64,000 bases of DNA from NCBI GenBank assembly GCA_015056655.1, contig SVFV01000009.1, forward strand, positions 1-64,000. Direction: 5' to 3'. Positions 44,647-53,102 of the stretch are shown here, piece by piece (position 1 is the first letter of the stretch; each line of letters opens with the position of its first letter). The notes beneath the pieces were generated by a model, which was given only the letters and a program-made list of their open reading frames with translations, ran no database searches and was not told where the DNA came from. Origin of the DNA: Butyrivibrio sp. (lineage in GTDB: Bacteria; Bacillota; Clostridia; Lachnospirales; Lachnospiraceae). Both the position numbers and the translations under genes were made by a program.

Positions 44647-45618
44647 ATGAATACTGTTTTTGACAAGATTAGCCCTATGAAAGCGATATCTGAAGATATG
44701 GTAAAAGAGCTTGCTACAAAGGAGATTTCTATACCTGCTGACATCCCCCATGGTGATATGCCGGGAGACAAGATTGAGATTGGAGATAGCCACATTGCAA
44801 AGGCAAAGACTATTTTCCCTCGTTTATTAGAAGAGCTTTCAAAAGTTACAGCTGCAAATCCTTATGGAAGGGCTGTAGTTACTGTATGCGGTGGTTCAGG
44901 CGTAGGTAAGTCAGAAATAGCTTCACTTCTTTCTTATATGCTTGAGCAGTCCGGAATTGGAAGCTACACAATGTCTGGTGATAACTATCCTCACAGAATT
45001 CCTATGTACAATGATGCTGAGAGACTTCACACCTTCAGACAGTGCGGAATCAGAGGAATGGTTGATGGCGGTGCTATGAATCCTGAGAACTACAAGATCG
45101 TTAAGAAGCTCCAGGAAGAGAATGACGATGCAAATGCTGCTCACGTTCAGGAGCACAGCTGGTTTTCTACATATCTTGATGCTGGTAAAAAGGGACTTGC
45201 TGAGTATCTTGGAACTCCTAACGAGACAGATTTTGCTGAGGTTGATACAATCCTTGCTGCATTCAAGAATGGTGCAGATAAGCTTTGGCTTAAGAGAATG
45301 GGTAGAGATGAATCTACACTCTGGTACGACGAAGTTGATATGAGCAAGAAGCAGGTTCTTATTATAGAGTGGACTCATGGAAATACAGATTGCATGAAGG
45401 AGGTCGATATTCCGATCCTTCTTAACAGCACACCTCAGGAGACACTTGAGCACAGAAGAAGTCGTGCACGTGATGGTAAGGTTGATAGCCCCTTCACAAT
45501 GATGGTTCTTGAGCTTGAGCAGAACAAACTTGTTTCACAGGCACACAAGGCTAAGATTATCGTAAGCAAGGCTGGTGAAATCATCAGCTATGATAAGTTC
45601 AAAGAATTGATGATGTAA
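44647..45618 (+). CDS. P-loop kinase-like protein linked to the GH13 phosphorylase
   Basis: 323 residues, cytosolic. Walker A is CGGSGVGKSE (82-90). Then come SGDNYPHRIPMYND, resembling the substrate-binding DxDxF region of uridine/adenylylsulfate kinases, and VLIIEWTHGN as a Walker B-like strand. An 80-residue N-terminal helical part and an insertion around 130-215 make it larger than such kinases. It is often annotated as adenylylsulfate kinase, but no sulfate genes are here. Forty-two bases upstream of the phosphorylase and under shared control, it may phosphorylate the sugar released by phosphorolysis. That role is inferred. Confidence 0.7.
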   Translation: MNTVFDKISPMKAISEDMVKELATKEISIPADIPHGDMPGDKIEIGDSHIAKAKTIFPRLLEELSKVTAANPYGRAVVTVCGGSGVGKSEIASLLSYMLEQSGIGSYTMSGDNYPHRIPMYNDAERLHTFRQCGIRGMVDGGAMNPENYKIVKKLQEENDDANAAHVQEHSWFSTYLDAGKKGLAEYLGTPNETDFAEVDTILAAFKNGADKLWLKRMGRDESTLWYDEVDMSKKQVLIIEWTHGNTDCMKEVDIPILLNSTPQETLEHRRSRARDGKVDSPFTMMVLELEQNKLVSQAHKAKIIVSKAGEIISYDKFKELMM

Positions 45619-45660
45619 TTATTTATTTTCTTATGAGGTGGATCAGTAAAAGGAGATATT

Positions 45661-47343
45661 ATGAGTAAATTTGTAGATAACGGACCTATGTTAAATGCTT
45701 ATCCGGACAGCTGCGGCGGTACTCTGGGTGACATTGTGACACTTCTTGAGAAGGACGAATTCAAAGATACATTCAGTTCTTTTTACATCCTTCCCAGCAT
45801 TTATAACACAGATCTTGACCGTGGATTTTCAGTTATTGACTACGGTATCAACAAGGAGCTTGGAAGCAAGGAGGATCTCGACAGACTTCGTGCTTTAGGT
45901 ATTGACCTTAAGCTTGATTTCATCCTTAACCATGCATCAGTTCTTTCGCCTCAGTTCCAGGATCTTTTGAAGAATGGTGAAAAGTCAAAGTATGCGGATT
46001 TCTTTATTAACTGGAATAAGTTCTGGGAAGGCTGCGGTGAGATGACTGAAGAAGGCTACATCCAGCCAAGACAGGACCTTATTAAGGATATGTTCTTTAG
46101 AAAGCCCGGACTTCCTATCCTTATGGTTCGCATGCCTGATGGAAAGGAAATCCCTTACTGGAATACATTCTATCAGGAGGTTCAGTACAAGAAACCTGAT
46201 GCACAGGATATCATCAATATCGCTGAAGAAGCTGGAATCAACGGCGGTGAGAGAATCCAGTACATGACAGCTGAGAATGTTGCTAAGCTTGTTGTAAAAC
46301 AGCTTGATGAGGGCAAGAAGCCTGAGGAGATGGACTTTGGCAAGTATGAGTATTTAAAGGATGCTGTTGCTAATTTCCTTAACAAGGATAGAAAGTACCT
46401 TGGACAGATGGATCTGAATATTAAGTCAGATCTTGTTTGGGAACACTATGAGAATACACTTAAGACTCTTTCTGAGTATGGCGCTGCTATTGTAAGACTT
46501 GATGCGTTTGCTTACGCTCCCAAGGAGCCTGGAAAGAGAAACTTCTTAAATGAGCCTGATACATGGGATGTTCTTGAAAGAGTAAAGGGCATTGCTGAGA
46601 AAAACGGCGTAAAGCTTCTTCCTGAGATTCATGATGGCTATGGTGCAGGAATCTATGAGAAGGTTGCAGGAAAGGGCTACATGACCTATGACTTCTTCCT
46701 TCCTGGACTTCTTATTTATGCTATGGAGAAGAAGAACGGCGAAGTTCTTGCCAGATGGGCAAAAGAACTCATGGATAAGAATATCCGCGTTGTTAACATG
46801 CTTGGATGTCACGATGGAATTCCTGTTCTTGATCTTAAGGGATTTATTCCTGACGAAGAGATTGAGAGCCTTATTAACACAATCGTAGGCCGCGGCGGAC
46901 TTGTAAAGAACCTCCATGGCCAGAAGAATATGTACTATCAGGTTAACGCTACATACTACAGCGCTCTTGGTGCAGATGAAAAGAAAATGCTCTTTGCTAG
47001 AGCAATTCAGATGTTTATGCCTGGAAAGCCTCAGGTTTGGTACCTTGACCTCTTCGCAGGTGAAAACGACATGGCTGCTGTAGAGAGAGCAGGAGCAGGT
47101 GGACATAAGGAAATCAACAGAACAAATCTCACAAATGAGAAGATGGCTGAAATGATGAAGAAGCCTGTTGTTCAGAAGCAGCTTGAACTCCTTAGACTTC
47201 GTAATACAAATCCTGCATTCGGCTTTGATTCAAAGCTCGATATTGACCAGGATGGTTCTGTTCTTACAATGACATGGCAGAATGGTGATAACAAAATCAG
47301 TCTCAAGGCTGACTTTGCTACATACGAGTACACAATTGAGTAA
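45661..47343 (+). CDS. gtfA: GH13_18-type sucrose-phosphorylase-like enzyme
   Basis: Phosphorolysis of sucrose or a related glucoside to glucose-1-phosphate. The opening PMLNAYPDSCGGTLGDI and FYILPSIYNTDLDRGFSVIDY is typical. The nucleophile is Asp281 in AIVRLDAFAY, the acid/base is Glu322 in LLPEIHDGYG, and the third acid is in NMLGCHDGIPV. At 560 residues it exceeds the usual ~500. About 75 residues (roughly 174-248) are inserted between WNTFYQ and the MDLN strand. GH13_18 also contains glucosylglycerate, glucosylglycerol and sucrose-6-phosphate phosphorylases, so substrate is open. The stop codon lies inside a structured inverted-repeat element. Confidence 0.82.
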   Translation: MSKFVDNGPMLNAYPDSCGGTLGDIVTLLEKDEFKDTFSSFYILPSIYNTDLDRGFSVIDYGINKELGSKEDLDRLRALGIDLKLDFILNHASVLSPQFQDLLKNGEKSKYADFFINWNKFWEGCGEMTEEGYIQPRQDLIKDMFFRKPGLPILMVRMPDGKEIPYWNTFYQEVQYKKPDAQDIINIAEEAGINGGERIQYMTAENVAKLVVKQLDEGKKPEEMDFGKYEYLKDAVANFLNKDRKYLGQMDLNIKSDLVWEHYENTLKTLSEYGAAIVRLDAFAYAPKEPGKRNFLNEPDTWDVLERVKGIAEKNGVKLLPEIHDGYGAGIYEKVAGKGYMTYDFFLPGLLIYAMEKKNGEVLARWAKELMDKNIRVVNMLGCHDGIPVLDLKGFIPDEEIESLINTIVGRGGLVKNLHGQKNMYYQVNATYYSALGADEKKMLFARAIQMFMPGKPQVWYLDLFAGENDMAAVERAGAGGHKEINRTNLTNEKMAEMMKKPVVQKQLELLRLRNTNPAFGFDSKLDIDQDGSVLTMTWQNGDNKISLKADFATYEYTIE

Positions 47344-47503
47344 ATCCACCTAGTTAATAGAGGTATATATATCCTATTTGCGGACGCTTGCGCTCTACAA
47401 GCGTCGTCTCGTTACCAGCGCACCAAAAGACGGTGCTGCGGTAACGACGCGCTTGAAACGCCGCGTCATAGGATATATATACCTCATTTTCTAGGTGGAT
47501 TTA
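47341..47503. repeat. Highly structured 163-base inverted-repeat element
   Basis: The outer arms 47341-47353/47491-47503 are 13 bp perfect. The next arms 47360-47377/47468-47485 are 18 bp perfect (AGGTATATATATCCTAT core). The GC-rich interior folds into three hairpins: 47383-47390/47398-47405 (8 bp), 47410-47416/47440-47446 with an inner GCACC/GGTGC stem, and 47446-47451/47462-47467. Both outer ends are TA, as in a TA target duplication. The left arm begins with the gtfA stop codon. It separates two convergent genes and has no T tract, so it may be a MITE or a structured RNA. Confidence 0.85.
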
Positions 47504-47516
47504 CTTATTTAATTAA

Positions 47517-48440
47517 TTAAGCTTCAGGAAGCGGGCTATAAGAAATCTTCACATCAATGTCCTGGTTATAGTTGCCAAAATTCTTACCAAAGATAGTTAA
47601 ACCGCCCACGTGCTCAGCATCTTCGGGAACAGCAAGCTTAAATTTAATATTGCTCTTGCTTGTAAGACCAAACTGGTCAATAGTCACATCGGATATCTGA
47701 AGACCGTCGATAAATGTTCCGCGGTGATTGATTACAAGCATTTTCAGAAGCCCATACTGATTCCAGTTGGGGAACCACCAGTCAGGTGTAAATATTCCCT
47801 TTACATCTCCAAAGTCACCAGGAGAAGTCCAAGTGCCAAGGAAGGTATTGTTTAGATAAAAGTAAATATCAGAAGGCCATACGTTGTTAACGCCAGGAGC
47901 CTCGCTGGAAAGCTCTGCTGAAATGCAGATCTCATCTATTTTCTGATTAAAAGGAATGAAATTCGGAACAACATATTCAACGTAGCCCTTGGTAAACCAA
48001 AGAATATCAGCATCATATCTGTCTGGATGAGAGAAGTATCTTGTGTCGTCAACCTGACCTATGAGCTGTGAGGAGGAAGCAAGTCCGCATGTAGGATAAA
48101 CATCATAATCAGCGAACTGACCAACCTTGATGCCGGCTGTGTAGATATCCTCATCCTTTGCCTCATCCTGAACATCGATGAGAATTTTGTCGAGATGAAC
48201 GGAGCAGATTTTCTGATTACCATGTCCGCTTGTCTCGTTACTAACTGTGATAACTCCACATTCCTCGAGTTTTCTGATGTGGCTTGTCAGAGCGCCGTTA
48301 GTGATATTGAGCTTGCTTGCAAGCTCGTTCATGTTCATTCCGTTTTCTTCCAGGAGAATCCTTATAATTTCAAGTCTGATCTCGGAGCCAAGCGCCTTAA
48401 AAAGGTCGAGGCCTTCAGATAGTGATTTGATATGAAGCAT
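47517..48440 (-). CDS. ArsR-type regulator with a large C-terminal beta-rich domain
   Basis: Residues 1 to about 90 form a winged helix (LFKALGSEIRLEIIRILLEENGMNMNELASKLNITNGALTSHIRKLEECGVI). ArsR regulators are usually about 100 residues. Here about 200 more follow, rich in aromatic residues and beta strands (DILWFTKGYVEYVVPNFIPFN; WPSDIYFYLNNTFLGTWTSPGDFG; IFTPDWWFPNWNQYGLLKMLVINHRGTFIDG), which resemble a carbohydrate-binding jelly roll. No metal-binding Cys motif is present. It may sense a sugar. Regulation of nearby arabinan genes is an inference. GGAGTTATT lies before the ATG. Confidence 0.75.
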   Translation of the reverse strand: MLHIKSLSEGLDLFKALGSEIRLEIIRILLEENGMNMNELASKLNITNGALTSHIRKLEECGVITVSNETSGHGNQKICSVHLDKILIDVQDEAKDEDIYTAGIKVGQFADYDVYPTCGLASSSQLIGQVDDTRYFSHPDRYDADILWFTKGYVEYVVPNFIPFNQKIDEICISAELSSEAPGVNNVWPSDIYFYLNNTFLGTWTSPGDFGDVKGIFTPDWWFPNWNQYGLLKMLVINHRGTFIDGLQISDVTIDQFGLTSKSNIKFKLAVPEDAEHVGGLTIFGKNFGNYNQDIDVKISYSPLPEA

Positions 48441-48631
48441 AATAACTCCTTAAATTATTTTAATTATTAATAAAATATTTGACATCTATATAATATCATG
48501 CGTTTGAAAGTAAAATCAATTCATAATTGAATCAAAATGTAGTAGTTTCCTTATTCTATACCTTCCGAAGCCTTGTCATTTGCTGACAGTGAGTTATAAT
48601 ACTTTAGTCAATAAATCATTTGGAGATGGCT

Positions 48632-49531
48632 ATGAAAAGAATTTTTTTGGGAATGATTGTTTTTATGGTTATAGCCCTGGGGACTTTTGCTTACGGCGGG
48701 AAATTAGTAAGTGAAGCAGACACAGTCCATGCCGAGTATCAGACTGTAAAAACAAAAAACTACAAAATCACTGAAAGTAAGAAGCGATTTTATAAGAAGC
48801 TGACTGCTGGGGAGCAGTTACAGCTTGAGATTTCTTATAAGGGTAAAAAAGTCGACGCATCCAAGCTTTTGTTTTCTTCTACAAAGGAAAATGTTGCATC
48901 TGTAAACGAGAACGGACTTATCACTGCCAATTCTAATGGCGTGGCTGTAATTAAAGTTACTAATAAGAAGAAAAACGCTGGAGTATCAATTTTTGTTACA
49001 GTGGCAGATGTGTCTGTCAGAACCTTGTTTATCGGAGATTCCAGAACTTTAGATATGTTCACATCAAAACCAGGTAAGCATTATGGAAGAGTCCATAACG
49101 GAATGGTGGTATTTGCTTTAGATGGAGCAACAGCCAGGGATATGACTAATATCCTTAATAGAGTGGATTTGGGTGACTACGATAGAATAGTTTCCTGGAT
49201 GGGAGCTAATGATTACGGTCATTTTGAGCATTACCAGAATTATTACGATAAGCTTTTGAAAAAACATAAAAAACTGATTCTTTGCACAGTGGGACAATCT
49301 AACGACGATTGTCTTCCGGAGAGAGACAGTGTGTACTTTGGTAACTGTGTAATATCTTCTTTTAATAAGAAGCTAAAGCAGTATGCAAAACAGCATAAGC
49401 TGACAGTTATAAATGTTTCAAAGGCAGTGAGTAAATATACCACAATAGACGGGGCTGACGGACTTCATTATTCACCAAAGCCCAATAAAAAGCTGTGGAA
49501 ATATTTTGTGAAGCAAATTCAAACGAAATGA
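48632..49531 (+). CDS. Secreted SGNH/GDSL hydrolase-like protein with a bacterial Ig-like domain
   Basis: The signal peptide or membrane anchor covers residues 1-25. A Big_2-like immunoglobulin domain (about 55-125: ASKLLFSSTKENVASVNENGLITANSNGVAVIKVT) comes first, then an SGNH domain. LFIGDSRTLDMF carries the Ser, MGANDY is the oxyanion Asn block, and DGLHYSP holds the Asp and His. Such enzymes deacetylate polysaccharides or cleave esters. ATG 48632 was preferred, with GGAG at 48622-48625; TTG 48620 and ATG 48626 are upstream in frame. It is a single gene. Confidence 0.75.
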   Translation: MKRIFLGMIVFMVIALGTFAYGGKLVSEADTVHAEYQTVKTKNYKITESKKRFYKKLTAGEQLQLEISYKGKKVDASKLLFSSTKENVASVNENGLITANSNGVAVIKVTNKKKNAGVSIFVTVADVSVRTLFIGDSRTLDMFTSKPGKHYGRVHNGMVVFALDGATARDMTNILNRVDLGDYDRIVSWMGANDYGHFEHYQNYYDKLLKKHKKLILCTVGQSNDDCLPERDSVYFGNCVISSFNKKLKQYAKQHKLTVINVSKAVSKYTTIDGADGLHYSPKPNKKLWKYFVKQIQTK

Positions 49532-49571
49532 TTTTACTTATAAGGAATAATGAGGTATAGTATTTAACGGT

Positions 49572-49609
49572 CGCCAAATTTGATTGGCGGTCTAACAAAT
49601 GTGCGCACA
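49572..49609 (+). other. Hairpin and palindrome in the purA leader
   Basis: CGCCAA (49572-49577) pairs with TTGGCG (49584-49589). TGTGCGCACA at 49600-49609 is a perfect palindrome. They lie 50-85 bases before the purA start. They may be a repressor site or a leader structure; no known purine riboswitch pattern was seen. Confidence 0.3.
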
Positions 49610-49657
49610 TATAGTGGCGCGGCGTAATAATTGTTTATAAACAGAACGGAGAAAATC

Positions 49658-50950
49658 ATGGTAAAAGCAGTAGTTGGAGCAAACTGGGGTGATGAGGGAA
49701 AAGGTAAGATCACAGATATGATGGCTGATCAGGCCGATGTGGTTATCCGTTTCCAGGGTGGTGCAAATGCAGGACACACCATTGTTAACGAGTATGGTAA
49801 GTTCGCATTACATACACTTCCGTCAGGTGTTTTCCATCAGCATATTACAAATATTATTGGTAATGGTGTTGCGCTTAACATTCCTGTACTTATGAAGGAA
49901 CTTAAGACTGTAACTGATCAGAATGTACCTACACCTAACCTTCTTATTTCAGACAGATGTCAGATCGTAATGCCTTATCACATTCTTTTTGACCAGTATG
50001 AAGAGGAGAGACTTGGTGGTAAGTCCTTTGGATCAACAAAGTCAGGAATCGCTCCTTTCTATTCAGATAAATATGCAAAGATTGGTTTCCAGGTTAATGA
50101 GCTTTTCGATGAGGAGCTTTTAAAGGAGAAGGTTGAGAGAGTTCTTGTTACAAAGAACATCCTTCTTAAGGAGCTTTATCATAAGCCTGAGATCAGTCCT
50201 GCAGAACTTCTTGAGACACTTCACGAGTGGAGAGATATGGTTAAGCCTTATGTTGCTGACACATCACTCTTCCTTGACAAGGCTATTAAAGAGGATAAGA
50301 CAATCCTTCTTGAGGGACAACTTGGTACAATGAAGGATCCTGACCACGGAATCTATCCTATGGTTACATCTTCATCAACACTTGCTGCATACGGTGCAAT
50401 CGGCGCTGGTATCCCTCCTTATGAGATCAAGCAGATCGTAGTTGTAAACAAGGCATACTCTTCAGCAGTTGGAGCTGGTGCATTTACTTCAGAGATCTTT
50501 GGAGATGAGGCAGATGAGCTCAGAAGACGCGGAGGAGACGGCGGTGAGTACGGTGCTACAACAGGTCGTCCTCGTCGTATGGGCTGGTACGACTGCGTTG
50601 CAAGTAAGTATGGCTGCAGACTTCAGGGTGCAACAGATGTTGCTTTCACAGTACTTGATGTACTTGGATACCTTGATGAGATTCCTGTATGTGTAGGATA
50701 TGAGATTGATGGCGAAGTTACAAAGGAATTCCCTGTAACGCATCTTCTTGAGAAGGCTAAGCCTGTATATGAGACACTTCCCGGATGGAAAGAAGATATC
50801 CGTGGAATCAAGAAGTATGAGGACCTTCCGGAGAACTGCAGAAAGTACATCGAGTTCATCGAGAAGGAAATCGGTTATCCGATCACTATGGTATCTAATG
50901 GTCCTGCCAGAGAAGATATCATCTATCGTGAGAGTGCACTTTCAAAGTAA
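49658..50950 (+). CDS. purA: Adenylosuccinate synthetase
   Basis: Forms adenylosuccinate from IMP and aspartate with GTP, in AMP synthesis. GANWGDEGKGKITD is the phosphate loop, VIRFQGGANAGHTI the IMP/aspartate site, and GAAYSSAVGAGAFTSE-like text plus TTGRPRRMGWYD complete the family signatures. 430 residues, standard length. ATG 49658 follows CGGAGA; the frame runs on to an upstream ATG at 49631 with no ribosome site. Together with purF and purB it makes the third purine gene in the window. Confidence 0.96.
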   Translation: MVKAVVGANWGDEGKGKITDMMADQADVVIRFQGGANAGHTIVNEYGKFALHTLPSGVFHQHITNIIGNGVALNIPVLMKELKTVTDQNVPTPNLLISDRCQIVMPYHILFDQYEEERLGGKSFGSTKSGIAPFYSDKYAKIGFQVNELFDEELLKEKVERVLVTKNILLKELYHKPEISPAELLETLHEWRDMVKPYVADTSLFLDKAIKEDKTILLEGQLGTMKDPDHGIYPMVTSSSTLAAYGAIGAGIPPYEIKQIVVVNKAYSSAVGAGAFTSEIFGDEADELRRRGGDGGEYGATTGRPRRMGWYDCVASKYGCRLQGATDVAFTVLDVLGYLDEIPVCVGYEIDGEVTKEFPVTHLLEKAKPVYETLPGWKEDIRGIKKYEDLPENCRKYIEFIEKEIGYPITMVSNGPAREDIIYRESALSK

Positions 50951-50959
50951 GGATTTTTA

Positions 50960-50998
50960 TCGGGCTGCTGCAATGCTTGCGGCAGTCCGTTTTTCAAA
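50960..50998 (+). terminator. Terminator after purA
   Basis: GGGCTGC and GCAGTCC (with one G-T pair) flank a 13-base loop and are followed by GTTTTT. Confidence 0.65.
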
Positions 50999-51015
50999 TT
51001 AGGAGAAAATATAAA

Positions 51016-51303
51016 ATGAGTAGCGATAAAGAGACAACAAAGACACCGATGGCAAAGAGGGTTATAGCTTTGGCTGGCGTACTTCTTTTAGTTGGTGTAT
51101 ACGTTAGATTTTTCATTTATGCATTGTTTGGCAAAACAGGTGCTGGTTCAGCTTTTGTGGCTTGTGCAGCAGCTACTGTAGCAATTCCGATATTCACATG
51201 GTTACTCCTTTGGGCATACACAGCCCTTACAGGCAAGCGTACAGTTGCATCATCTGATCCTTATGGAAAATTCGATAATGCAGAGGATAAGGAAGATAAA
51301 TAA
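51016..51303 (+). CDS. Small membrane protein with two helices
   Basis: 95 residues. Membrane segments lie at about 16-37 (VIALAGVLLLVGVYVRFFIYALF) and 43-65 (AFVACAAATVAIPIFTWLLLW), with charged ends. ATG 51016 has TAGGAGAAA upstream. Its stop overlaps the start of the HAD phosphatase by one base, so they are translationally coupled. Function unknown. Confidence 0.7.
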   Translation: MSSDKETTKTPMAKRVIALAGVLLLVGVYVRFFIYALFGKTGAGSAFVACAAATVAIPIFTWLLLWAYTALTGKRTVASSDPYGKFDNAEDKEDK

Positions 51304-51914
51304 TGGCAGATATTACAACGGTTGTATTTGATATAGGCGGAGTTCTGGCGGATTTCTGCTGGGCAGATTTCTTTAGAAGCAAGGTCCATGATGAGGCTAT
51401 GGTTCAGAGACTTGGAGAAGCCAGTGTTAGAAGCGATGCCTGGAATGAGTTTGACAGAGGAGTTCTTGATACCAAGGGTATTGTTGATGGCTTTGTTAAG
51501 AATGATCCTGAGATAGAAGATACTATCAGAGAGGTTTTTGCTGATCTTACAGGACTTCTTAAGAAAAGAGAGCGCACCATTCCCTGGATCAGGGCTATAA
51601 AAGAAGCGGGCTATAAAGTCCTTGTTCTTTCAAATTTCTCTAAGCAGGCTTATGATGCTAATCCGTTCATGAAGGAATTTCTGGATGAAGTAGATGGCGG
51701 AATACTCAGCTATAAGGACAAGGTTATAAAGCCCGACCCAGTTATTTACAATCTCCTTTTGGAGAGAAATAATTTAAAACCTCAGGAATGCGTATTTATC
51801 GATGACACAGAGAGAAACATCGTGGCAGCGAAAGCACTGGGGATGAATGGAATAGTATTCCATGATTATGATCAGGTAGAGGCTGAACTTGCGGCACTTG
51901 GCGTGAACTATTAA
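51303..51914 (+). CDS. HAD-superfamily phosphatase (subfamily IA)
   Basis: 203 residues. Motif I VVFDIGGVLADF carries the first Asp but a Gly replaces the usual second Asp (DxGGVL pattern of YihX-like proteins). Motif II is VLVLSNFS, the motif III Lys is in DKVIKPDP, and motif IV is CVFIDDTERNI. The cap is of the small helical type. YihX-like members dephosphorylate sugar phosphates such as glucose-1-phosphate. The substrate here is not determined. Confidence 0.85.
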   Translation: MADITTVVFDIGGVLADFCWADFFRSKVHDEAMVQRLGEASVRSDAWNEFDRGVLDTKGIVDGFVKNDPEIEDTIREVFADLTGLLKKRERTIPWIRAIKEAGYKVLVLSNFSKQAYDANPFMKEFLDEVDGGILSYKDKVIKPDPVIYNLLLERNNLKPQECVFIDDTERNIVAAKALGMNGIVFHDYDQVEAELAALGVNY

Positions 51915-51967
51915 GCCTGGGATTGGCGCAATAAATACATTAGATGTAAAAATATTTAATAAAACCC

Positions 51968-51997
51968 TTGACATAAGCCAAATGTCAGTGTTATATT
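51968..51997 (+). promoter_or_regulatory. Promoter of infC-rpmI-rplT
   Basis: Consensus TTGACA at 51968-51973, an 18-base spacer and TATATT at 51992-51997. It is about 225 bases upstream of the infC start codon, leaving a long leader. Confidence 0.85.
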
Positions 51998-52004
51998 ACT
52001 CAAG

Positions 52005-52178
52005 TATGAAAACAAAGCAGAGGTTTCCGCTCTCACCCTGTGGCACAGGCTTGCAGGTGTTAATACAGTGAAATGCTTGATCAGAAGGTCTGATAATCAG
52101 ACTGAGAGATCAACAGGCAACAGATAGTTGCCATGCGAGAACTGATATTACGTGGATCCTTTGTGGATCCACTTTTTT
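52005..52178 (+). ncRNA. infC operon leader with attenuator (L20-leader-like)
   Basis: The leader holds several paired stretches (GGTCTGAT/ATCAGACT near 52087-52104; GGCAAC/GTTGCC near 52116-52133). It ends in an intrinsic terminator: GTGGATCC (52152-52159) with GGATCCAC (52165-52172), then TTTTTT. A terminator before infC in Firmicutes is usually an autoregulatory leader that binds ribosomal protein L20 (or L20 and IF3). Assignment to that Rfam class is from position and layout and was not computed. Confidence 0.65.
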
Positions 52179-52222
52179 ATTACACTAACTACTTTTCACA
52201 AGTTTTATGGAGGTACAAAGCA

Positions 52223-52735
52223 ATTAGCAACAACGATTTATTCATCAATGAACAGATCAGAGACAAAGAAGTGCGTGTTATTGGCGTAGACAATGAACAG
52301 CTTGGTGTTATGTCTATCCAGGAGGCTAGAAAGCTTGCGGATGAGGCTGGAGTTGACCTTGTAAAGATTGCTCCCAATGCAAAACCGCCGGTTTGTCGTA
52401 TCGTTGATTATGGCAAGTTCAAGTATGAGCAGCTCCGCAAAGAGAAGGAAGCTCGTAAGAAGCAGAAAAACGTTGAGATTAAGGAGATTCGTCTTTCTCC
52501 CAACATCGATACAAACGACTTGAACACCAAGGTTAATGCAGCTAAGAAGTTCCTTGAGAAGGGTAACCGAGTAAAGGTTACACTGAGATTCAGAGGACGT
52601 GAGATGGCTCACATGGGCGCAAGCGTGCATATCCTTACAGATTTTGCAGCAGCACTTGAAGATGTAGCTGTAATTGATAAGCAGCCTAAGGTTGAGGGAC
52701 GTAGCATGACCATGTTCCTTACAGAGAAGAAGTAA
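52223..52735 (+). CDS. infC: Translation initiation factor IF-3, AUU start codon
   Basis: Binds the 30S subunit and checks the initiator tRNA and start codon. N-domain motif FINEQIRDKEVRVIGVDNEQLGVM and C-domain KEIRLSPNIDTNDLNTKV are diagnostic. The frame is open upstream to an ATG at 52133, but that lies inside the leader terminator region and adds residues no IF-3 has. GGAGG at 52209-52213 is 9 bases before an in-frame ATT at 52223, giving ISNNDLFINE as the usual N-terminus (171 residues). An AUU start is the classic autoregulated infC start, since IF-3 rejects it. Followed by rpmI and rplT. Confidence 0.95.
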   Translation: MSNNDLFINEQIRDKEVRVIGVDNEQLGVMSIQEARKLADEAGVDLVKIAPNAKPPVCRIVDYGKFKYEQLRKEKEARKKQKNVEIKEIRLSPNIDTNDLNTKVNAAKKFLEKGNRVKVTLRFRGREMAHMGASVHILTDFAAALEDVAVIDKQPKVEGRSMTMFLTEKK

Positions 52736-52856
52736 TGTCTCCTGTCTAATAGATGGGTTACATATATAGTAATTGTTCAGAATACTAACTTGGATGATTA
52801 CGCTGTCCCACGAGGACGGATATCGCAATAATTTACAAGCATAGGAGGATTTAGTT

Positions 52857-53057
52857 ATGCAGCACAAGATGAAAACAAACAGATCTGCTGCCAAGCGTTT
52901 CAAGGTAACAGGCACAGGTAAGCTGATCCGTAACAAGGCGTACAAGCGTCACATTCTTACAAAGAAGTCAACAAAGAGAAAGAGAAATCTTAGACAGGCA
53001 GCAGTAGTTGATGCTACCAACGTTAAGAACATGAAGAAGATTCTGCCTTACGTTTAA
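52857..53057 (+). CDS. rpmI: Ribosomal protein L35
   Basis: 66 residues, very basic. [20 protein letters not shown] is the family signature. The ATG follows AGGAGGAT. Second gene of the conserved infC-rpmI-rplT operon, made for the large ribosomal subunit. Confidence 0.97.
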   Translation: MQHKMKTNRSAAKRFKVTGTGKLIRNKAYKRHILTKKSTKRKRNLRQAAVVDATNVKNMKKILPYV

Positions 53058-53102
53058 TCTTAAGTGCAGTACCAGTTAAATTAATTTAGGAGGAAAACCA
53101 AA

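Noticed and set aside
44647..45618. Adenylylsulfate kinase for sulfate assimilation
   Set aside because: No sulfate genes nearby, size and insertions differ from CysC, and the operon is for sugar use.
52133..52222. Upstream ATG start for infC
   Set aside because: It lies in the leader with the terminator hairpin, and the extra residues match no IF-3; the strong ribosome site points to ATT at 52223.
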